DNA of 64,000 nt, taken from contig JAPKYJ010000022.1 in the NCBI GenBank assembly GCA_026394375.1, positions 61,777-125,776 on the forward strand. The letters run 5' to 3'. Under the pieces are notes generated by a model. That model had not been told where the DNA came from, ran no database searches, and saw only the letters and a program-made list of their open reading frames with translations. This document shows, piece after piece, positions 39,271 through 46,533 of the stretch (positions within the stretch are counted from its first letter, which is position 1; every line of letters starts with the position of its first letter). A program made the position numbers and the translations under genes. The stretch comes from Methanomassiliicoccales archaeon. Its GTDB lineage: Archaea; Thermoplasmatota; Thermoplasmata; Methanomassiliicoccales; UBA472.

Positions 39271-40032
39271 TTAGCCATAGAGCACCGATTCGTCCGGCCG
39301 ACGGGCCTGCTGCCGCATGCTCTCCATGGCCGCCTTCATCTCCTTCTCGATGCCTTCTGCCTCCTTGAACAACGGCTCCGGATCGAGCTTCAGCTCGGGC
39401 AACATCTTCGCCACGTGCTCGATCAGCCGAGCTGCGCCGCGAGCATCCGGATAGTCCAATCGGGCCGGCCCGAGCAAGCAGATGACGTCCATGCCGGCCC
39501 TCTCCCCTTCGTAAAGCAGGACGCCGGACAGACCGCTCACCATTCCCTCTTTGAATTCTTTCAGCCCATAGGTTTCCAGCATCTTGCGGCATTTCTCTCC
39601 TGTGGCCACGGCCGCGATCTCATGCTTCTCCGGAGCGTCCCCCACGTTCCTGCCTTCCAAGACCACGATGGTGTTCGCCTCATTGCTCTTGCACCAGTCC
39701 AGTATGGTCCCGACCAGGGGCAGGATGAGGTTGGGCGCAGGCATGAACTCCGAGGTGACGACGATGAGCTCCTCGCATTCCTCCCCCCGGTCGTCACATT
39801 GTCTCTGCCCGGCATAGATGCGTACCGGGGGCAAAGCCACGCCCTCGTGCACTATGGCATAGGGTGGGAAATCCGGTGAGAGGATGGTGGCGATCCTCTC
39901 CAACTTCATGCTCCTCACCACGAAGTTCGCGGCTATGGAGCTCACCAGCCCCACGCTCGGGAATCCCACGATGACCATCGGCCTCCGAAAGCTGATCTTC
40001 TTGTACTCATGCAGCAGCATTCCGTTCTCCAT
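39271..40032 (-). CDS. PAC2 family protein (proteasome assembly chaperone-like)
   Basis: A 253-residue protein of the PAC2/archaeal PbaB-like family. It has RPMVIVGFPSVGLVSSIAANFVV at the start, PDFPPYAIVHEGVALPPVRIY, and later TGEKCRKMLETYGLKEFKEGMVSGLSGVLL in pieces. ATG at 40032 is preferred because GGAGG lies eight bases upstream; the ATG at 40053 has no such site. PAC2 proteins in archaea are proposed proteasome or ATPase chaperones, and a ubiquitin-like system lies elsewhere in the window, but no direct link is shown. Confidence 0.85.
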   Translation of the reverse strand: MENGMLLHEYKKISFRRPMVIVGFPSVGLVSSIAANFVVRSMKLERIATILSPDFPPYAIVHEGVALPPVRIYAGQRQCDDRGEECEELIVVTSEFMPAPNLILPLVGTILDWCKSNEANTIVVLEGRNVGDAPEKHEIAAVATGEKCRKMLETYGLKEFKEGMVSGLSGVLLYEGERAGMDVICLLGPARLDYPDARGAARLIEHVAKMLPELKLDPEPLFKEAEGIEKEMKAAMESMRQQARRPDESVLYG

Positions 40033-40195
40033 ACTCTCGCCTCCGTGGACCATTGAGCGTCAGAGATACAAATACCCTTCCCGGAGCCTCCTGGATGGGT
40101 TCTTCTTCAGCCTGGGCAGGCAAACCCATAGCTTCAAATCGCGCACCTTGTGTAACTACGCCCGAGGAAGGGACACGACGAAGAGGGTGGAGGAG

Positions 40196-41461
40196 ATGCG
40201 GGTGGAGACGACCCCTGGAGGGATCCCGGTCCTGGTGGATGTGCTCCCCTGGTCCAAGGCGTCGGCGGTGGCCGTGGACGTGGCCGTGGGATCGAGGGAC
40301 GAGCCGGAGAGGCAGCACGGCATAGCCCACCTTCTCGAGCATCTCCTTTTCAAGGGCACGGCTAAGCGATCTTCAAGGCAGATGTCGCAAGAGATCGAGG
40401 CGGCGGGGGGTGAGATGAACGGCTACACCACCAAGGAGATCACCTCCTACTACGTCTCCACCCTGGAAGAGACCTTCCCCGTGGCTCAGGAGATGTTGGC
40501 TGAGATCATCTGCGAGCCGTCAATCGATGCCAAGGATATTGAGACGGAGAAAAAGGTGGTGACGCAGGAGATCCGGATGTCCGAGGACGATCCGGACACC
40601 TACAGCCACGATCTATTGATGAAGGCGGTCTGGAAAGGCAATCCCATGGCCGACCCGGAGGCTGGCTACGTCAAATGTGTCAACACGTTGGACCGGGCCA
40701 AGGTCAAGGTCTTCTTCGAGGGCAACTATCGTCCTCCGAACATGGTGGTGGTGGCGACCGGTCAGGTGGAGGTGGAGCAGGTGGTGGAATGGACTACCCA
40801 GCGTTTCGACGAGCTTCCGAGAGCCAGACCGAGGAAAGAACGCATCACGCCTGTCTTCCGCCCAGGCATCGAGCTCTTTCCGCGCGAAGGGGACCAGGTG
40901 TACGTGGCCATGGCCTTTCCCGGGGTCAACGCCTCGCACGCGGACCGCTACGTCAACAGCCTGGTCGGCGGGGTGCTGGGGGCCGGCACCTCCTCCAGAC
41001 TCTACCAGAAAGTGCGAGAGGAGAACGGCCTCGTCTATTCCATATACTCGATGACCTACGCCCACACCGACGTGGGCGCGACCGGTTTCTTCTTCTCCAC
41101 CTCTTCTGAGAACACAGAGAAGGTCATGCGGGTCATCGCCTCCGAGCTGAGGGCTCTCAAGGAAGATGGACTGGAGAAAGGTGAACTGGAGCGGGCCAAG
41201 CGCTGGACCAAGGGCATGATCGTGCGGCGCTTGGAGTCCTCCCCCGAGCACCGCATGTTCTTCCTAGGGGAGGCCTACCTGCAGGTGGGCAAGCCGCTTA
41301 CGGTGGAGCAGGTGCTCAAGCGGGTCGAAGCGGTGAAGGAAGAGGACCTAGCCAGGTCCGCCGGGGAATTGCTGCAGCGGAAGAACATGGGACTGGTCCT
41401 GCACGGCAACGGGAAAGAAGGGAAAGGCATCGTGGAGCGCTTGCAGACGCTTGACTTCTAA
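40196..41461 (+). CDS. M16 family zinc peptidase (pitrilysin / processing-peptidase-like)
   Basis: A 421-residue protein of the M16 family. The inverted zinc motif HLLEH is at residues 46-50 within GIAHLLEHLLFKGT, and the distal glutamate is in EKKVVTQEIRMSEDDP. The second half has the typical RLYQKVREENGLVYSIYS segment. This is the size of the single-chain bacterial-type peptidase that acts as a dimer. ATG at 40196 has GGTGGAGG directly upstream; the open frame to 39884 covers the PAC2 gene and is rejected. Substrates are probably small unfolded peptides. Confidence 0.92.
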   Translation: MRVETTPGGIPVLVDVLPWSKASAVAVDVAVGSRDEPERQHGIAHLLEHLLFKGTAKRSSRQMSQEIEAAGGEMNGYTTKEITSYYVSTLEETFPVAQEMLAEIICEPSIDAKDIETEKKVVTQEIRMSEDDPDTYSHDLLMKAVWKGNPMADPEAGYVKCVNTLDRAKVKVFFEGNYRPPNMVVVATGQVEVEQVVEWTTQRFDELPRARPRKERITPVFRPGIELFPREGDQVYVAMAFPGVNASHADRYVNSLVGGVLGAGTSSRLYQKVREENGLVYSIYSMTYAHTDVGATGFFFSTSSENTEKVMRVIASELRALKEDGLEKGELERAKRWTKGMIVRRLESSPEHRMFFLGEAYLQVGKPLTVEQVLKRVEAVKEEDLARSAGELLQRKNMGLVLHGNGKEGKGIVERLQTLDF

Positions 41462-41465
41462 GCCA

Positions 41466-41930
41466 TCACTCCAGGAGTTCCAGGACCTTCTTGACCGCCA
41501 CGGGAAGGGCCGCCTTGACGGGCGGCGTCATCTCCTCGCTGATGTCGTAGGTGTTCAGCGCCTCGATGGCCACGAAGAAGATCTCCTTGGGGAAGCGCTG
41601 CGGTTCGAGCGTTCTTCCTAGCTCCAGGGCGGTGGCGATATTGGTTTCGTGGGGGTTGACCCCGTGGACCGTCGAAGAGATGTCATCGGGAGTGAGAACC
41701 ATCACCGTACCAGGCTCGTTCTCCCTGGTGACTATAGCATCCACAACCACCACGCGCTTGTAGTCGAGCATGACCTCGATCAGGTCCAAGCCGCTGATGC
41801 TCGCCTCTTCCACGTCGACGTTGGGCAGGTTCATCGACATTATCGCCTCGGCCACGCGGATGCCGATGGCGTCGTCGCTGATGACCGGGCTGCCGATACC
41901 GATGACCAGGTGGTCGCGCTTCTCTGTCAT
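41466..41930 (-). CDS. Hydrogenase maturation protease (HycI/HyaD family)
   Basis: A 154-residue endopeptidase that trims the C terminus of a [NiFe]-hydrogenase large subunit after nickel insertion. IGIGSPVISDDAIGIRVAEAI holds the first metal ligand (Asp), ASISGLDLIEVMLDYKRVVVVDAIV the second, and VNPHETNIATALELG the histidine. Its presence 1.5 kb from hdrCB suggests a hydrogenase-linked electron-bifurcating pathway in this organism, though no hydrogenase gene is in the window. It is convergent with the M16 gene, five bases away. Confidence 0.88.
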   Translation of the reverse strand: MTEKRDHLVIGIGSPVISDDAIGIRVAEAIMSMNLPNVDVEEASISGLDLIEVMLDYKRVVVVDAIVTRENEPGTVMVLTPDDISSTVHGVNPHETNIATALELGRTLEPQRFPKEIFFVAIEALNTYDISEEMTPPVKAALPVAVKKVLELLE

Positions 41931-42136
41931 ATCGGCAGGAGGAAGAAGGCAGGGAATAAAAGCCTTTTGAGGCGATGGACCGTAAGGGACGATTCTGGAT
42001 GAGGGTCATTCTTCTCAAATCCCATCGTTTCAGGAAGCGGAAGAACTTCAAACGCCTTGTCTTGGGAGCCTACGATGCAATAAATGGGGGGTCAAGGTAT
42101 CCATGAAATACTGGAACGTCCAAAGTACACCCTTGA

Positions 42137-42567
42137 ATGTCACGCAAGACCAGGACGATCAGGCAGAAAGTGATCATCAACGCAACCCGGGGGAGGTGTA
42201 CGATGCTCTCATGGACCCGAAGAAGCATGCCGCGTTCACTGGGGACGAGGCGAGCGGAAGCTCCGAGGTGGGCGGCGAGTTCATCGCCTGAGGCGGGTAC
42301 ATCACCGCCAAGAACATTGAATTGGAGCGGGGGAAGAGGATTGTGCAGGAATGGTCCACCTCCGAGTGGCCCGAGGGCTATCCGTCTTCCAGGCTGGAGA
42401 TAGGCCTCAAAGCCAACCCGGAAGGCACGGAACTGGTGATGATGCATTCGCAGGTGCCGGAAGAGCAAGCGGATGATTACGACCAGGGCTGGCACGAGCA
42501 CTACTGGAATCGGTTGAACCGCTACTTCGGATCGGAGAAGAGGAAAGGCTTCAAGAAGCATGCATAA
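42137..42567 (+). pseudogene. Broken SRPBCC / AHSA1-like gene (frameshift plus in-frame stop)
   Basis: The parts together encode a START-like ligand-binding protein of the AHSA1 type. TIRQKVIINAT in one frame continues as PGEVYDALMDPKKHAAFTGDEAS in the next, then VGGEFIA, a TGA at 42289-42291, then GGYITAKNIELERGKRIVQEW and GWHEHYWNRLNRYF to the end at 42567. The frame break falls in CCCGGGGG at 42186-42193, where one extra C would restore NATPGEVYDAL. The TGA replaces a residue expected between Ala and Gly. Either a recent pseudogene or two sequence errors in one gene. Confidence 0.82.
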
Positions 42568-42570
42568 AAT
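42563..42570 (+). promoter_or_regulatory. TATA box of the LysR/ModE-like regulator
   Basis: CATAAAAT lies at the end of the broken SRPBCC gene and is centred 27 bases before GTG 42594. The regulator mRNA should therefore be leaderless, starting at the GTG. Confidence 0.6.
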
Positions 42571-42593
42571 AGGACAAGAACAGATTCGTCTCC

Positions 42594-43400
42594 GTGGATG
42601 TGGAACCGGTTGTATCATTAAGGGTAAATGGGGTTGCCCTGACCCCTCATCAGCTTGAGGTGCTCTTCGCCGTTTACAAGGAGGGCAGCCAGCGCAAGGC
42701 GGCGGAGAGACTCCATCTGGCGGTTCCGGTGGTTCATCGCTACCTGGCGCAGATCGAGGCCAAGTGCCGCACCAAGCTGCTGACCACTTCGTCCTCGGGC
42801 ACGAAGCTGAATCAGGACGGCCTGCTGCTGGCGCGTGAATATTCGGCCCTTCTGGAACGCATGAGAACGGGCGGGTCGGTGGTCGTGGGCGGAACGATGG
42901 TCACGGAGGAACTGCTGTTGAACGTCCTCTCCCGCCTTGACAACGAGGCGAACTATGATCTCATTATCTCCGACGACGGGCGCAACCTTAAGGACTATAG
43001 GGCAGGAATGATGGATGTCGTCCTTCTCGACGACCCATTGGCCGCCTACGAGATGGAGGATGTGCAGTTCGAGGAGGTGGCCGAGGACCGCTTGCTGCAC
43101 GTGGACCGCGGCCCCGCCTTCGTCCGTTTCAGATATGGTGCCCAGCGGATCGGATTCCGGCATCTTGACTCCATTGGTTTCAAATACTCCGTGGAGGGAA
43201 CAGCACGCTCGATCGGCTCCCTCATGCGCGGGAACCGGAGCTTCTTCATCAACGAGAGCTTGGCCCTGAGAAAGGGGCTCAAGCTCACCAGCGCCACCGA
43301 TCCGGTGCTCCTCAAGCACAGGATACTGGCGTTGTTCGGGAGAACATCCCCCGAGGTCGAATGGCTCCTTCGAGAGCTGAGAAAAGAGCGGCTGGGATGA
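42594..43400 (+). CDS. LysR/ModE-like transcriptional regulator with periplasmic-binding-type sensor
   Basis: A 268-residue regulator. Residues ~15-70 are a winged helix-turn-helix of the LysR/ModE kind (TPHQLEVLFAVYKEGSQRKAAERLHLAVPVVHRYLAQIE). The rest resembles a substrate-binding domain split over EELLLNVLSRL and YDLIISDDGRNLKDYRAGMMDVVLLDD. Archaea have few LysR-like proteins. GTG at 42594 is placed 27 bases after a TATA centre. It sits immediately before a perfect inverted repeat and the hdrCB genes, making it a candidate regulator of them. The ligand is unknown; molybdate or tungstate, as for ModE, is one possibility. Confidence 0.78.
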   Translation: MDVEPVVSLRVNGVALTPHQLEVLFAVYKEGSQRKAAERLHLAVPVVHRYLAQIEAKCRTKLLTTSSSGTKLNQDGLLLAREYSALLERMRTGGSVVVGGTMVTEELLLNVLSRLDNEANYDLIISDDGRNLKDYRAGMMDVVLLDDPLAAYEMEDVQFEEVAEDRLLHVDRGPAFVRFRYGAQRIGFRHLDSIGFKYSVEGTARSIGSLMRGNRSFFINESLALRKGLKLTSATDPVLLKHRILALFGRTSPEVEWLLRELRKERLG

Positions 43401-43426
43401 TAGTATTACTATTTTAGGTAATACTA
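43401..43426. promoter_or_regulatory. Perfect 9-bp inverted repeat, candidate operator for hdrCB
   Basis: TAGTATTAC, eight bases, GTAATACTA: both arms match perfectly. It begins at the base after the regulator stop codon and ends 20 bases before the hdrC TATA-like box. The size and spacing fit a dimeric LysR/ModE-type DNA-binding site. It could also fold as a terminator-like hairpin for the regulator gene, though no T run follows. Confidence 0.65.
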
Positions 43427-43445
43427 CGGTGGTCTCGTGTTACAC

Positions 43446-43455
43446 ATTTAAATAA
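43446..43455 (+). promoter_or_regulatory. TATA box of hdrCB
   Basis: ATTTAAATAA is centred about 39 bases before the hdrC ATG, predicting a start near 43477 and a 12-base leader containing AGGTG. Confidence 0.6.
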
Positions 43456-43488
43456 CGCCCCTGCCTTTCAAGGCTCAGGTGTAGACCT

Positions 43489-44010
43489 ATGGCCAAGATC
43501 GTGGAGCCCAATCCCGAGTTCGCGAAGATGATTCAGAAAGGTTGGCCTGGTGGCGAGACCTTGATGGCCTGCTACCAGTGCGGGACCTGTACTGCTTCCT
43601 GCCCGTCCGGAAGGCTGACGGCGTTCAGGACCAGGCAGTTGATCAGGAGGGCCCAGCTGGGCCTGAAGGATGAGATACTGCCCACTGAGGAGCTGTGGAT
43701 GTGCACCACCTGCTACCAGTGCGTGGAGCGCTGTCCGCGTGAGGTGGAGATCACCGACCTCATGTTCATTTTGAGGAACATAGCCGTGCGCGAGGGATTC
43801 ATGTCCGAGCAGCACAAGAAGATCGGCGAGACCATGATGAAGATCGGCTCCACCGTGCCTTTCCCGGACGACATGAAGAAGATGAGGGTGAAGATGGGAT
43901 TGCCAGCCGAGCCCCCGACCACCGTGGCGGACAAGAAGGCCATGGAGGAGTTCCGCAAGGTGATGGAGACCACTGGCTTTGACAAGATCATGAAGGGAGG
44001 GAAGAAGTGA
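43489..44010 (+). CDS. hdrC: CoB-CoM heterodisulfide reductase-like subunit C
   Basis: A 173-residue iron-sulfur protein. Two [4Fe-4S] motifs are present: CYQCGTCTASCPSG near residue 26 and CTTCYQCVERCPRE near residue 71. HdrC passes electrons between the flavin subunit HdrA and the catalytic HdrB. Its stop overlaps the hdrB start. In non-methanogens HdrBC-like pairs act in other disulfide or quinone reactions, so true CoM-S-S-CoB activity is not proven from this window. Confidence 0.9.
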   Translation: MAKIVEPNPEFAKMIQKGWPGGETLMACYQCGTCTASCPSGRLTAFRTRQLIRRAQLGLKDEILPTEELWMCTTCYQCVERCPREVEITDLMFILRNIAVREGFMSEQHKKIGETMMKIGSTVPFPDDMKKMRVKMGLPAEPPTTVADKKAMEEFRKVMETTGFDKIMKGGKK

Positions 44011-44861
44011 TGTCCGCCAAATTCGCGTTGTTCCTGGGGTGCGTCGCACCGTATAGGTACCCGGGCATCGAGAAGGCCACCCGCGACGTCTTCAAGGCTC
44101 TGGACGTCGAGCTGGTGGAACTAGACGGCGCAGGCTGCTGCCCCGCTCCAGGCGTCATTCGCTCATTCGACCAGGCGACCTGGTTGGCGCTCGCGGCAAG
44201 AAACCTCGTCCTGGCCGAGAAGAAGGGCGCGGACATCATGACCATCTGCAACGGCTGCTACGGATCGCTCTTCGAGGCGAACTACGTGGTGCAGCACCAC
44301 CCGGAGAAGCTCAAGGAGGTCAACGAGATCCTGGCCAAGGTGGGCATGAAGTACAACGGCACCGCGAAGGTCCGGCACTTCGCCGAGGTCTTATACAAGG
44401 ACATCGGCATTGAGAAGATCAAAGCCCAGGTGAAGAACCCCTTGAACTATAACGTGGCCGTCCACTACGGCTGCCACTTCATCAAACCCTCGAGGGTCAA
44501 GCACCTGGATGACTCAGAGAGGCCACACATCTTGGATGACCTCGTCGAGGCCACGGGCGCCAAGAGCATCAACTACAAGGACAAGATCATGTGCTGCGGC
44601 GCTGGAGGCGGCGTGCGCTCCCGCAACTCCGCCACCGCGCTCAAGATGACCGAAGAGAAACTGGAGAATATCAAGAAGGTCGGCGGCCAGATGATCATCG
44701 ATGTGTGCCCGTTCTGCCACTTGCAGTACGATAGATCACAGAAAGACCTGCCCGGCTTCGACATTCCGGTCATCCACCTGTCCCAGCTCTATGGCATGGC
44801 CTTCGGGATGCCGAGGGAATCGCTGGGCCTGGAAGCGCACGAGGTCAAGTTCAACCTCTGA
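44007..44861 (+). CDS. hdrB: CoB-CoM heterodisulfide reductase-like subunit B
   Basis: A 284-residue protein with two CCG (cysteine-rich) domains. It starts KFALFLGCVAPYRYPG, has GAGCCPAPGVIRSFDQ and CNGCYGSLFEAN, then VHYGCHFIKPSRV, MCCGAGGGVRSRNS and VCPFCHLQYD. The CX(n)CCG..CxxC pattern binds the unusual [4Fe-4S] clusters that reduce the heterodisulfide. It is translated with hdrC (ATGA overlap). No hdrA is present in the window. Confidence 0.92.
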   Translation: MMSAKFALFLGCVAPYRYPGIEKATRDVFKALDVELVELDGAGCCPAPGVIRSFDQATWLALAARNLVLAEKKGADIMTICNGCYGSLFEANYVVQHHPEKLKEVNEILAKVGMKYNGTAKVRHFAEVLYKDIGIEKIKAQVKNPLNYNVAVHYGCHFIKPSRVKHLDDSERPHILDDLVEATGAKSINYKDKIMCCGAGGGVRSRNSATALKMTEEKLENIKKVGGQMIIDVCPFCHLQYDRSQKDLPGFDIPVIHLSQLYGMAFGMPRESLGLEAHEVKFNL

Positions 44862-44870
44862 GGACTGGAC

Positions 44871-45152
44871 TTGTACAAAGCGCAGCTCGTCGGCGTGTAC
44901 GCGGTAGCGGAGACACCGGAGGAGCTGCGCCCTTTTCTCAATATCCAGGCGAAACACGAGCGGAGGGAGCTGAAGCTCAACGACCGGTTCGCCGCGCTGC
45001 AGGTCGAAGGCACATCCTCCTATGTCGTCGCATTCCTTGAATCCCTGCGATCGGTGGAGGAGTTGGAGGAGCGCCTGAAGCAGCAGGAGTGCGAACTGAA
45101 TCCAGTATCCCGTCGGTCCTTGGAAAGGGTGCTGAAAGGACACAGGAAGTAG
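44871..45152 (+). CDS. Small uncharacterised protein following hdrB
   Basis: A 93-residue soluble protein, not recognised. It is charged, with a predicted beta strand start (KAQLVGVYAV), a central KHERRELKLNDRFAALQVEGTSSYVVAFLES and an acidic helix SVEELEERLKQQE. The start is TTG at 44871, with GAGGA about seven bases upstream that overlaps the hdrB stop. The nine-base gap to hdrB suggests an operon with the heterodisulfide reductase genes, so it could be an accessory or regulatory factor. Coding potential rests on codon pattern and context only. Confidence 0.55.
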   Translation: MYKAQLVGVYAVAETPEELRPFLNIQAKHERRELKLNDRFAALQVEGTSSYVVAFLESLRSVEELEERLKQQECELNPVSRRSLERVLKGHRK

Positions 45153-45223
45153 CCCACTGTCTCTTTCCCCCTCGCCAATTCTGCTTCGACCCAATCTCAT
45201 TTCGCGTTGTTTCCTTTACTTGA

Positions 45224-45239
45224 CCGATGATATCATCGG
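45224..45239. repeat. Perfect 16-bp palindrome
   Basis: CCGATGATATCATCGG is fully self-complementary with no spacer. It is isolated between the hdrCB operon and S3Ae, about 70 bases after the upstream stop. It may be a regulator-binding site or part of a small structured RNA; it has no T run as a terminator would. Confidence 0.55.
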
Positions 45240-45458
45240 GCATTGGGCGTCAAGCAGATGCAGCGCTTCACTTGGTCCTGACCACATGCTCGGTCCGCAG
45301 AGCCAGGGTAGCCTGGAACATCATGGTTCTCGCACATACCTTCTAGTATCTCAGAATCATCATCGGTCGTCAAGAGGCGGGAATCATCGACGCGAGCGCC
45401 TGGGAATCTGGCAAGTGGGGAATTGCAGGAACAATGGCCCGGGCCTGCTCAGATAAAG

Positions 45459-45466
45459 CTTTAATA
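45459..45466 (+). promoter_or_regulatory. TATA box of the S3Ae gene
   Basis: CTTTAATA is centred 49 bases before TTG 45512. The predicted 22-base leader contains GGAGG at 45499-45503, which decides the TTG start. Confidence 0.6.
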
Positions 45467-45511
45467 GGTAGATGAGTTTCCGAATGTGCCTGAGACACGG
45501 AGGCAATTCAT

Positions 45512-46300
45512 TTGGCTGAGAAGAAGAAGGCGGCGCCCAAGACCACGGCGCGCAAGGTCAAGGACAGGTGGAAGGCAAAAGAGTGGTACAAGATCCACGC
45601 CCCGATGATGTTCAACCAGGCCCTCCTGGGAGAGACACCTAGCGCGGATGCCGCCAGCCTCATCGGAAGGATGACCGAGGTCACGGTCCACGACCTGACG
45701 GGCGATTTCTCCAAGATGCACGTCAAGCTGAAGTTCAAGGTCGATGACGTTCGCGGGTTCGAGGCCCACACCATCTTCGTCGGCCAGGACCTCACCAGCG
45801 ACTACATCCGCCGCCTCACCAGGCGCAAGAAGACCAAGACCGACCATGTCATCGACGTCGTCACCAAGGACGGCTACAAGGTCCGGATCAAACCCATGAG
45901 CATCACGGACAAGCGCATCCAGGCGTCGCAGGAGACGGCCGTGCGCAACCTCATGACCAACGAGATGCAGAAGATCGGAGCGGACATGACCATCTCCGAA
46001 CTCGTGAAGGCCGTCATCTCCGGAGATCTGGCCAAGAGGCTGTCCACCGTGTCCAAGGTCATCGTCCCCATCAAGCGCGTGGAGATCCGCAAGACCGAGG
46101 TGCTGGAGATGGGCAGCCGGTCGGCGCAGGACCAGAGCATCATCGAGGTTCCGGCCGAGGAGCCCAAACCCATCGAGGGCGAGGGAGCCGTGCCGAAGGT
46201 CCCGCAGCCAGAGGAGACCGAGGAGATCGCCAAGACCGAGGAAGAGGTCTCCGAGGAAGAAGAACTGGAAGAGGAGAAAGAGGAAACCGGCGAGCAGTGA
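45512..46300 (+). CDS. rps3ae: 30S ribosomal protein S3Ae (eS1)
   Basis: A 262-residue small-subunit protein shared by archaea and eukaryotes. A basic N terminus (KKKAAPKTTARKVKDRWKAK) is followed by WYKIHAPMMFNQALLGETPS, LTRRKKTKTDHVIDVVTKDGYKVRIKP and KRVEIRKTEVLE in sections. The last ~45 residues form a very acidic glutamate-rich tail that is longer than in many relatives. The start is TTG at 45512, supported by GGAGG eight bases upstream. A tRNA-Met gene follows only ten bases after the stop, so it may share the transcript. Confidence 0.95.
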   Translation: MAEKKKAAPKTTARKVKDRWKAKEWYKIHAPMMFNQALLGETPSADAASLIGRMTEVTVHDLTGDFSKMHVKLKFKVDDVRGFEAHTIFVGQDLTSDYIRRLTRRKKTKTDHVIDVVTKDGYKVRIKPMSITDKRIQASQETAVRNLMTNEMQKIGADMTISELVKAVISGDLAKRLSTVSKVIVPIKRVEIRKTEVLEMGSRSAQDQSIIEVPAEEPKPIEGEGAVPKVPQPEETEEIAKTEEEVSEEEELEEEKEETGEQ

Positions 46301-46310
46301 GACTCACGGC

Positions 46311-46415
46311 GCCGGGGTGGCTCAGCCTGGTGGAGCGTCGGACTCATAGGGATTCGTCGACCAGACCCCATCCAGGGAAATCCGAAGGTCACGGGTTCGA
46401 ACCCCGTCCCCGGCA
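46311..46415 (+). tRNA. Elongator tRNA-Met (CAT) with a 31-base intron
   Basis: Acceptor stem GCCGGGG pairs with CCCCGGC. The anticodon stem TCGGA/TCCGA encloses CTCATA plus A38 once bases 46349-46379 are removed, the canonical 37/38 position. The anticodon CAT is at 46345-46347. The GCCGGGGTGGCTCAGCCTGG 5' half is typical of archaeal elongator tRNA-Met rather than tRNA-Ile2. CCA is not encoded. It lies just downstream of S3Ae. Confidence 0.93.
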
Positions 46416-46533
46416 CCTACCCTCTTCGTTTCTCAGCCACTAGCTTGATGATCGGTTCTGAACGGGCTCGAACTCAACCCGCATCCTATTTGTAGGGGCT
46501 CGCCCGTCATCACGGGTTGGTGCTATCATCCGC

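Larger units (their letters stand above)
45153..45511. other. Intergenic region before S3Ae
   Basis: About 360 bases without a convincing gene. They contain a 16-bp perfect palindrome at 45224-45239 and the S3Ae promoter (CTTTAATA at 45459-45466). A 78-codon frame across 45220-45456 has no family character and no ribosome-binding site and is not called. Confidence 0.5.

Noticed and set aside
39884..40195. N-terminal extension of the M16 peptidase
   Set aside because: It overlaps the divergent PAC2 gene; ATG at 40196 has a strong GGTGGAGG site and gives the family length.
42289..42291. TGA in the SRPBCC gene as selenocysteine or other recoding
   Set aside because: A separate frameshift in the same gene shows decay or error, and TGA is used as a normal stop by many neighbours.
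45220..45456. 78-codon frame between hdrCB and S3Ae
   Set aside because: It begins on the palindrome, lacks a ribosome-binding site and has no recognisable protein character.
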